In this document: one piece after another, positions 40,793 to 47,081 of the stretch | How positions within the stretch are numbered: the first letter of the stretch is position 1 | How the letters are laid out: each line of letters begins with the position of its first letter | From: Bacillota bacterium | GTDB lineage: Bacteria; Bacillota; Clostridia; Tissierellales; Tissierellaceae | Direction of reading: 5' to 3' | Length of the DNA: 47,081 nt | Assembly: GCA_023388495.1 (NCBI GenBank) | Contig: JAEWGC010000049.1 | Coordinates: 1 to 47,081 of the forward strand | The notes under the pieces: model-generated | What the model was told of the DNA's origin: nothing | The model's database searches: none | What the model saw: the letters and a program-made list of their open reading frames with translations, nothing else | Program-made: the position numbers and the translations under genes

Positions 40793-41539
40793 ATGAAATA
40801 TGGGAAAATGATAGGTGTAGGTAATACAGCAGATGTATATGAATGGGGAGAAGATAAGGTTCTTAAGCTTTTCCATCAAGGATATTCAAAGGAAGCAGTA
40901 GAAAAAGAATTTTACAATGCTAAGGCAATAATCAATATGGATTTTGAAAAACCAAAGGCATATGAGGTTGTTTTTATAGAAGATAGAATAGGCATTATCT
41001 ATGACAAGGTAAAGGGAGAATCACTGCTGGATTGGGTTATGAGAACAAGTGATGTGCAAAGTTGTGCTGTATATATGGCTGATCTACATAAGACAATTAT
41101 AAAAAATAGTATTAATAATGTACAAAATTATAAGGAATTCTTGGAATATTTTATAGTAAAATCTCTATCTAATGATTCAAAAAAACTAAAAGATGCATTG
41201 CAAGTCTTAGATAAACTACAGGATGGCAATACACTTTGTCATGGTGACTTTCATCCTGGTAATATATTTATTAATGGACAAGCAATGGCGATAGATTTCA
41301 TGAATGTATGTCAGGGGAACTTTTTATATGATATAGCAAGAACTGTATTTCTTGTTGAATACACACCAGTGCCAGCAGAAGCAAAAGATAGAGAAATGCT
41401 TTTACAAGTTAAGAAAACACTAGCAGATCTATACCTTATAGAAATGAATGTTACGAGAGAAATGATAGAGGATTATCTAGCAGTTATTATTGAAGCTAGA
41501 GCTGGTGAATGCCCTAATGAACAGTTAAATTTAATGTAG
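40793..41539 (+). CDS. Aminoglycoside-phosphotransferase-like kinase
   Basis: The 248-residue product has the APH/choline-kinase fold. VLKLFHQGY gives the ATP-site Lys, LCHGDFHPGNIFI the catalytic loop (HGDFHPGN, Brenner's motif) and MAIDFMNV the metal Asp. The substrate may be a small-molecule alcohol or an antibiotic; resistance is not implied. The GAATGGGG-type N-lobe loop reads GVGNTADVYEWGEDKV. Confidence 0.82.
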   Translation: MKYGKMIGVGNTADVYEWGEDKVLKLFHQGYSKEAVEKEFYNAKAIINMDFEKPKAYEVVFIEDRIGIIYDKVKGESLLDWVMRTSDVQSCAVYMADLHKTIIKNSINNVQNYKEFLEYFIVKSLSNDSKKLKDALQVLDKLQDGNTLCHGDFHPGNIFINGQAMAIDFMNVCQGNFLYDIARTVFLVEYTPVPAEAKDREMLLQVKKTLADLYLIEMNVTREMIEDYLAVIIEARAGECPNEQLNLM

Positions 41540-41575
41540 TAGCCGATATACAAAATGATTGGAGGAAATAGAGAT

Positions 41576-42208
41576 ATGGACATTAATAGAATAGAGGAAT
41601 TGGCATTTAACAAGATGGGAAAAAGAAAAGCTCATACTAAAAGGGAAGCAGGATATATCTATTTCCATGGATTGAGAACAGCGAAATTAGCAATAGAAAT
41701 TAGAAAAATAATAGATGAAACAGATAGTACAAAGGATAATGTTATATACGCAGCATCCCTTTTCCATGATATAGCTAAAGGAATAGAACCACATGGTGAA
41801 AACGGAAGCATTTTAGTTCATCAAATATTGAAAGATGAATGTTCACATGAAGAACTGATAGAGATAGCTGAAATAATTAGATGTCATAACTTAAGAAATA
41901 GTGATGAAGATTGGCCTAAACATATAAGAATAGTGCAAGATGCAGATATCTTAGATCATATGGGGACTATGGATGTATGGTTGAGCTTCATATATCAAGC
42001 ATATGATGAAAAAAGTGTAGATTCATCAATTGAGTTTTTTAGTGATGAAGAATATGAAAGCTATCTTAATGATTCTAGAAAAAAATTAAATTATGATATA
42101 TCTAAAAAAATATTTGATGACAGAGTAGAATTTATACATGAGTTTATTAAAAGATTAAGCATAGAAGGAAAAGGTGGAATTTTTAACAAGGCTTTATTCC
42201 ATAGATAG
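41576..42208 (+). CDS. HD-domain phosphohydrolase
   Basis: The 210-residue product has HGLRTAKLAIEIRK, FHDIAKGIEPHGENGS, IRCHNLRNSDED and VQDADILDHMG, a complete HD set. ATG 41576 has GGAGG 10 bases upstream; the frame is open to 41555. It sits 36 bases after the kinase gene and likely shares its transcript. Confidence 0.85.
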   Translation: MDINRIEELAFNKMGKRKAHTKREAGYIYFHGLRTAKLAIEIRKIIDETDSTKDNVIYAASLFHDIAKGIEPHGENGSILVHQILKDECSHEELIEIAEIIRCHNLRNSDEDWPKHIRIVQDADILDHMGTMDVWLSFIYQAYDEKSVDSSIEFFSDEEYESYLNDSRKKLNYDISKKIFDDRVEFIHEFIKRLSIEGKGGIFNKALFHR

Positions 42209-42320
42209 AAACATATACGGCATATGATTACATGAGATTGTACAAAGACTGTGAAATAAGGGAGACATAAAAATGTAAGTGTCAGATAGCTAGGGTGAAA
42301 AATAATATACAGGGGGTACT

Positions 42321-43133
42321 TTGGAGGTGATAATTATCCTTTACTATATAATTGGAATTACCATTATATCCGCAATATCTATAATTATTTCAAGCACTCA
42401 TTTAGTTAAAGTAGAGCATATAGAAATACAGAAAAAAGTACCTTCTAATTTTAGATTTATTCATATATCTGATATTCATAATAAAGTAAATTTTATTAAT
42501 GGCAGAATTAGCAGTATTATAAATTCCAAAAATCCTGATTTTGTAGTAGTTACAGGAGATTATTCAAATACTCAAAAGAAGCTATCCAGAGTAATAGAAG
42601 AATTAAGTGTTATAGCACATCCTGTATTTATGATACTAGGAAATTATGAGAGAGAAGAGCAAAAGTATTTTTTAATGAAAAGAGATATATCATTGGATAA
42701 ATTGACTAATGAAATTAGCAAGTACAATAATCTAAAGCTATTGATTAATGAAAATTCATTATTAACAATAAGAGAAACAAAAGTATTAATATATGGGTTT
42801 GATAATTCTAAATATGGAAATGAAAGGTATGACATTGATATTGAAAAAACAAGCAACGATTATAAAATAATACTAGCTCACTCACCAAATATAATTAATA
42901 CAATAGAGGCTAGAGAAATAAGTTATAATCATATTCTTGTAGGACATACACATGGCAGGCAGATAAATATACCAATTTTATATAAAACATCATACGATGG
43001 ATTCCATATTGGATGCAAGAAAATCAATAATGATCAATATTTCTCTGTAAGTAGAGGGTTAGGGACTGTAAGAGTACCATTAAGAATTAGAAGTGCTCCT
43101 GTCATAGATGTATATGATGTAGTGAATAAGTAG
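42321..43133 (+). CDS. Membrane-anchored calcineurin-like phosphoesterase
   Basis: The 270-residue product begins with a hydrophobic helix (~3-25) and then a metallophosphoesterase domain: HISDIHNKVNF, VVTGDYSN, MILGNYERE, ILAHSP and LVGHTHGRQINIP. The usual GNHE/GNHD motif reads GNYE, so the His that normally protonates the leaving group is Tyr. The start may be TTG 42321 or GTG 42327; both use the AGGGGG SD. YkuE-like homologues act outside the cell on lipids or nucleotides. Confidence 0.8.
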   Translation: MEVIIILYYIIGITIISAISIIISSTHLVKVEHIEIQKKVPSNFRFIHISDIHNKVNFINGRISSIINSKNPDFVVVTGDYSNTQKKLSRVIEELSVIAHPVFMILGNYEREEQKYFLMKRDISLDKLTNEISKYNNLKLLINENSLLTIRETKVLIYGFDNSKYGNERYDIDIEKTSNDYKIILAHSPNIINTIEAREISYNHILVGHTHGRQINIPILYKTSYDGFHIGCKKINNDQYFSVSRGLGTVRVPLRIRSAPVIDVYDVVNK

Positions 43134-43180
43134 TAGAAAGGAATTATTATCTAGATAAGATTAGAAAATTTAGGAGGAGC

Positions 43181-43278
43181 TATGTATTTGTGCATGGGCT
43201 AAAGAGGTTAATTATGAATATTATTTAGAGGGAATAAAGATATTAAAAGAAACTATGGATAAGTTAATGAATAAATAA
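43181..43278 (+). pseudogene. Short relic with strong SD
   Basis: TTAGGAGGAGCT precedes an ATG whose frame stops after seven codons. The neighbouring frame continues as CAWAKEVNYEYYLEGIKILKETMDKLMNK to a TAA, the C-terminal end of some deleted gene. The two together look like a gene collapsed by deletion and frameshift. Confidence 0.4.
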
Positions 43279-43298
43279 TCTTAAAGGAAGAGTTATCA

Positions 43299-43658
43299 AT
43301 GAAAGAAAATATAAAATTAAATACTATTGATGAATATATTGGCAGATGCTCTGAAGATATTCAACCTAAGCTTAGGAGACTTAGACAGATTATATTAGAC
43401 ACGTCATCGGAATTGACAGAGAAGATTAGCTGGGGTATGCCTACTTTTTACTTCAATGGAAACGTAATCCATTTTGCATCACATAAAAAACATATTGGGC
43501 TATACTGTGGAGCAGAAGCAGTTCAAAGCTTTAGTGATGAACTCCAAAGCTATAAGACTTCTAAAGGTACTATTCAAATACCTAATGACAGAGAATTAGA
43601 TGCAGATTTAATTAAAAATATTGTAAGGTTTAATATTGAAGGAAATAGAAATAAATAG
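43299..43658 (+). CDS. DUF1801/YdhG-like protein
   Basis: The product has 119 residues. NTIDEYIGRCSEDIQPKLRRLRQII, ELTEKISWGMPTFYFNGNVIHFASHKKHIGLY and TSKGTIQIPNDREL are the DUF1801 (frataxin-like fold) pattern. The function is not established; some are called iron chaperones. AAAGGAAGAG is the SD. Confidence 0.8.
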   Translation: MKENIKLNTIDEYIGRCSEDIQPKLRRLRQIILDTSSELTEKISWGMPTFYFNGNVIHFASHKKHIGLYCGAEAVQSFSDELQSYKTSKGTIQIPNDRELDADLIKNIVRFNIEGNRNK

Positions 43659-43695
43659 GGTTATCTAATATGGAGTAATATTGGAGGGATAAGGC

Positions 43696-44736
43696 ATGAA
43701 AGAAAAAATACAAAAAGTAAAAGGTATTTTATGTGAATATGGCCAAGAGCATCTATTAAGATATTTTAAAGAGCTTTCAGCTAAAGAAAAAGAAAGTTTA
43801 CTAGATCAAATATTATCAATTGATTTTGACCTTATAGCCTCTTTATATAAGAAAATAATAAATAATCATGAAATGAATGAACATCAACAAGATTTACAGC
43901 CGCTTAAAGCATATGATTGGGAAGCTATAGATGATCAAGAAAAAGAACGGCTATATGATATTGGAATTAAAAAGATTAAAGATGGTAAAGCTGCTGTAAT
44001 TCTTCTAGCTGGAGGACAAGGGACAAGACTAAGTTACTCAGGGCCTAAGGGGACTTTTGATATTGGTCTGCCATCTCACAAATCTCTTTTCCAATTACAA
44101 TGTGAACGTTTAATAAATATATCAAGAAAATGCGGCATATATATCAATTGGTATATCATGACTAGCTATGTAAATCATGATGAGACAATACAATTTTTTG
44201 ATGATAACAACTATTTTAATTATCCTAAAGAAAAGATTACTTTTTTTAAGCAAGGCATGCTCCCTACAATAGATGTTAATGGTAAGATATTTCTTCAAGA
44301 AAGAGGTAAAATTAGTATGGCACCAAATGGTAATGGTGGTTGTTTTTTAGCACTTAAAGATAAAGGTATACTTACAGAAATGAAGGAGAGAGGTATTGAT
44401 GGAGATATTGAATATCCAAAAGAACCTAATGGATATAAATTTGAAAGTTTTATATTTGATATTTTTTCTCATGTATCTGACATGACAGCATTAAAGGTTA
44501 AGAGAGAAGAGGAATTTGCTCCGGTGAAAAATAAAGATGGTGAAGACAGCCCTTTTACTGCTAAAAACCTAGTATTAGACTTACATAAAAATTGGTTGAT
44601 AAATAGTGGTGTTAATCCAAAGTTGTTTGATGGAAAGACAGTTGAGATATCTCCGTTAACTTCATATAATGGAGAAAATATTGATAAAGAAGTAATCATA
44701 GACAAATTATTTCAATCGGATATTTTATTAATTTAG
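43696..44736 (+). pseudogene. UDPGP-family uridylyltransferase with in-frame internal deletion
   Basis: The open frame has 346 codons with GGAGGG SD. The N-terminal part is intact: LLAGGQGTRLSYSGPKGTFDIGLPSHKSLF and SMAPNGNGGCFLALKDKG. At about residue 236 (TEMKERGID) the sequence jumps to GDIEYPKEPNGYKFESFIFDIF. It omits the family block with VDNxLVKxADPxFIG and GNIxxHxF, roughly 100 residues that hold metal- and sugar-binding residues. The C-terminus (REEEFAPVKNKDGEDSPFTA... EISPLTSYNGE) is kept. UDP-sugar synthesis is therefore unlikely, although the frame stays open. Confidence 0.7.
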
Positions 44737-44968
44737 ATAGGGTGTGACTAAAAAGATTAGATTTAGTTTTAGGGAAAGAAGGTTTTTCAACATAATCTTT
44801 ATATTGATTTATGAGTCAGTTATAGATTGCATAAAATGCCATAAAACTAATGATATGAGAGGAGAAGATAATTGAAAAAACTATAATTTAAAAAAGTAAT
44901 TAAATGGGCATTAATACAATACATTTACTGAAGATGCATCATATAAAGGAATGCGGAGGAATTATATT

Positions 44969-45400
44969 ATGATAAAAGTGAATTTTCATGACTTAAATAC
45001 AATAGAAGATGACAAGCTACAATTTGCGGTTATTATGGCAAGGTATCAAGGGAAATGGATATTTGTAAGGCATAAGGAGAGAATGACTTGGGAAATTCCA
45101 GGTGGTCATAGGGAAAACAATGAAGATATTAATTTTACTGCTTCAAGAGAACTGAAGGAAGAAACAGGAGCAGAGAATTTTAAAATTACTCCAGTTTGTA
45201 TATATTCGGTAAGTAGAGGTGAAGCTGAATCTTTTGGACAATTGTTTTATTCTGAAGTAGAAAGTCTTGATGAATTGCCAGATTCTGAAATAGGGGAGAT
45301 TCAGTTATTTGACACTATACCTGAATCTGAAAGTTTAACCTATTCTTTAATTCAGCCATATTTGTTTGAGAGGATAGAGGAATTTTATAAAAAACTATAA
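44969..45400 (+). CDS. Nudix hydrolase
   Basis: The 143-residue product has GGHRENNEDINFTASRELKEETGA, a Nudix box with an Asn-rich variation before the core. The C-terminal SFGQLFYSEVESLDEL and LFDTIPE features belong to the YtkD/MutT-like group. The start ATG 44969 follows GGAGG by 9 bases; the frame is open back to 44951. Confidence 0.83.
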   Translation: MIKVNFHDLNTIEDDKLQFAVIMARYQGKWIFVRHKERMTWEIPGGHRENNEDINFTASRELKEETGAENFKITPVCIYSVSRGEAESFGQLFYSEVESLDELPDSEIGEIQLFDTIPESESLTYSLIQPYLFERIEEFYKKL

Positions 45401-45419
45401 AATTAAGGGGGAAAAAGAC

Positions 45420-46199
45420 ATGAAGGAAATTGAACTTTGGTATGATGAAAAATATGATGAATGGGAAAGACTTGAACGACATAAGATTGAATTTGATATT
45501 ACTAGAAGGTATATGGACAAATATATAATTGGAGAGAACTTAAAAATATTTGATATTGGTGGTGGACCTGGCAGATACTCCATTTATCTGGCGGAAAAAG
45601 GACATAGAGTATCATTACTTGATTTATCAAAGCGTAATATTGAACTTGCAAAAGAAAAATCAACAGAAAGAGGTATTTCATTAGAAACTTACATACATGG
45701 GAATGCATTAGAACTTAATAAGTATGACGAAGAATATGATGTTATTTTGCTAATGGGACCACTATATCATTTAATCAAAGAATCTGATAGAAAAACTGCT
45801 ATTAAAGGTGCTTTGAGTCTGTTAAAACCAAATGGAATTATAATAGCATCCTTTATATCTAAATATGCTCCTATACAAGATTATCTTAAGGGATTGCATC
45901 CTATTGAGTCAGTAGATGAACTGCTTGGATTTCTAGAATATGGCGAAAGTCAGGGAGGTAAGGGATTTACTACAGCCTACTTTACTGATCATAAAGAAGC
46001 AAAGGATTTAATGAATAGCTTTGGCTTAACGGAATTAGCATTTGCTGGTGTAGAGAATATCCTAGGGTCTAAAGAAAAAGAAATTAATATGTTAGAAGAA
46101 AATGAGTACAAAAAATGGTTGGAAATTGGTTATCAATTAAGCCAAGATGAAAATCTTATGGGAACTAGTGAACATTTTCTGTATATAGGACGAAAATAG
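45420..46199 (+). CDS. Class I SAM-dependent methyltransferase
   Basis: The 259-residue product has an intact N-terminus (MKEIELWYDEKYDEWERLERHKIEF) and motif I IFDIGGGPGRYSIYLAEKGH. LLDLSKRNIELAKEK, YDVILLMGPLYHLIKESDR and the C-terminal SEHFLYIGRK follow. It is the only complete methyltransferase of the array. GGGGGAAA is the SD. The target is unknown. Confidence 0.88.
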   Translation: MKEIELWYDEKYDEWERLERHKIEFDITRRYMDKYIIGENLKIFDIGGGPGRYSIYLAEKGHRVSLLDLSKRNIELAKEKSTERGISLETYIHGNALELNKYDEEYDVILLMGPLYHLIKESDRKTAIKGALSLLKPNGIIIASFISKYAPIQDYLKGLHPIESVDELLGFLEYGESQGGKGFTTAYFTDHKEAKDLMNSFGLTELAFAGVENILGSKEKEINMLEENEYKKWLEIGYQLSQDENLMGTSEHFLYIGRK

Positions 46200-46344
46200 G
46201 CCTATTTTTCATATTAAAGGGGAGAAGAGGTGAGTGAAAATTATGTTTTTTAATTATACATTAGGACTTCAAGATGCAAAAGAAGAAACTATGATTATTG
46301 GTAGGGAAGCAGTTAGGGCAATTAATTTAAATAAGGAGACAAAC

Positions 46345-46944
46345 ATGGAAATTAAAAATAACAAGGTTATGTTAAGAGATTTCACAGAGTCAGATATAGA
46401 TGATAGGATATACTGGGAAAATGTTGAGACAGAATGGCAACTTTGGGATGCTCCCTGGGAATACCATAAGGGACAATTCTTTGATGCAATAGGATATCGT
46501 AAGGATCGTATGGAGTGGCTTGCAATAGAAAAGGACGAGCACAGAATGCGTTGGAGTTTTCAGATATGTATCAATGATGAAAGTCGAAAGCATATTGGTT
46601 GGATAAATGCCTATAGAATTGATGACAATTATAGATATACCTTAGGGGCAGGACACTGTACCATAGGAATTAATATTCCAGATATGTCCTCAAGACGGAA
46701 GGGGTATGCAACTGCCGCTTGGGATTTGTTTATCCACTATCTATTAAACAGTGGAATAGAGGATATATATACCCAAACCTGGTCTGGGAATGAAAGGGTT
46801 ATAGGATTGATGAATAAACTTGGTTTTGAAGAATGCCATAGAGAATATGGGTTTAGGACCATTAGAGGAAAGTTATATGACGGATTGACTTTTAAGTTAA
46901 ATAAGGAAAAATATAAAGATTTTCATGAGAGTGTTAATTATTAA
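46345..46944 (+). CDS. GNAT acetyltransferase
   Basis: The 199-residue product starts MEIKNNKVMLRDFTESDIDDR, the usual RimJ-like beginning. CTIGINIPDMSSRRKGYATAAWDLFIHYLL carries motif A (R-R-K-G-Y-A-T) and TQTWSGNERVIGLMNKLGFEECHRE the rest. ATG 46345 has AAGGAG 7 bases upstream. The frame is also open back to GTG 46234, which has its own AGGGGAG; that 37-residue extension is not family-like and may be the remnant of a fused upstream gene. Confidence 0.82.
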   Translation: MEIKNNKVMLRDFTESDIDDRIYWENVETEWQLWDAPWEYHKGQFFDAIGYRKDRMEWLAIEKDEHRMRWSFQICINDESRKHIGWINAYRIDDNYRYTLGAGHCTIGINIPDMSSRRKGYATAAWDLFIHYLLNSGIEDIYTQTWSGNERVIGLMNKLGFEECHREYGFRTIRGKLYDGLTFKLNKEKYKDFHESVNY

Positions 46945-46954
46945 AAAAAATATT

Positions 46955-46974
46955 GAGGGTGTAATTAATTTTGT
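46955..46974 (+). repeat. 20-bp sequence repeated inverted at 2785-2804 (possible IS left end)
   Basis: GAGGGTGTAATTAATTTTGT begins 11 bases after the acetyltransferase stop and is identical, inverted, to 2785-2804. If it is a terminal repeat, the element body runs out of the window to the right. Confidence 0.4.
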
Positions 46975-47081
46975 GCTTTAAATAAATCTAATGCACTAAT
47001 CTGACAAGAATTAATTGGTTGGATAAAAATTACAATTTTATAATCTTGGTTTTATACTTGCCAAAACTATTTTATTTTATG

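Noticed and set aside
40793..41539. Aminoglycoside resistance gene
   Set aside because: The fold is APH-like but the sequence does not match a named resistance class I recognise, and such kinases often act on metabolites.
26401..46944. A functional integron
   Set aside because: The palindromes are suggestive but few, and no integrase gene is in the window; only attC-like is claimed.
1..47081. CRISPR array, tRNA or rRNA genes
   Set aside because: No regularly spaced direct repeats, cloverleaf-like segments with CCA-type ends, or rRNA signature sequences were seen.

Overview
The window comes from the chromosome of an AT-rich, low-GC Gram-positive anaerobe, most likely class Clostridia. The grounds are purine-rich Shine-Dalgarno (SD) sites, frequent GTG/TTG starts, a secreted BspA-type LRR/stalk-domain protein, two different [FeFe]-hydrogenase systems with their radical-SAM maturases, and Spo0A-box-like sequences. 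I see no rRNA, tRNA, CRISPR array, intact transposase, phage gene or integrase.

Layout. (1) 1-5.0 kb: a partial gene end, a secreted LRR protein, then a poorly coding stretch with two decayed genes, a GC-rich hairpin, a possible insertion-sequence end and one acetyltransferase. (2) 5.3-12.2 kb: a GT4 glycosyltransferase and an erythromycin-esterase-like membrane-anchored protein on +, facing truA, a DUF2935 protein and a lipoprotein on -. (3) 12.3-16.0 kb: a compact operon of class II aldolase, mtnA, mtnP and a PLP trans-sulfuration enzyme. Together they look like a dihydroxyacetone-phosphate shunt for methylthioadenosine and/or 5'-deoxyadenosine. (4) 16.0-26.0 kb: a hydrogenase block. A small 2Fe-2S protein is coupled to a group-B-like [FeFe] hydrogenase. 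It is followed by the NAD-linked trimeric hydrogenase genes hydC-hydB-hydA and by the maturases hydE-hydG-hydF. The maturases HydE and HydG make 5'-deoxyadenosine, which the preceding operon could recycle.

(5) 26.4-47.0 kb: about 20 kb of small, mostly single-domain enzymes, all on +, nearly all with their own SD. They are GNATs, Nudix hydrolases, HD proteins, alpha/beta hydrolases, TIM-barrel isomerase-like proteins, pyrophosphatase-like proteins, methyltransferases, DinB, VOC, a kinase and a phosphoesterase. Many are 5'-truncated, internally deleted or frameshifted. Three terminators, each followed by a similar ~80 bp repeat carrying a Spo0A-box-like core, divide the array into sub-blocks. 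Between 28.3 and 32.7 kb, gene boundaries carry palindromes of the form CCTATAAC...GTTATARGG that look like integron attC sites or a MITE.

The most novel points are the array with its palindromes and block repeats, a pyrophosphatase-like/Nudix fusion that has lost a metal-ligand Asp, a nucleotidyltransferase with a clean in-frame core deletion, an SD-masking hairpin before the DUF2935 gene, and the possible link between radical-SAM by-product salvage and hydrogenase maturation. Family assignments come from recognised motifs and remembered family architecture; no database search was run.
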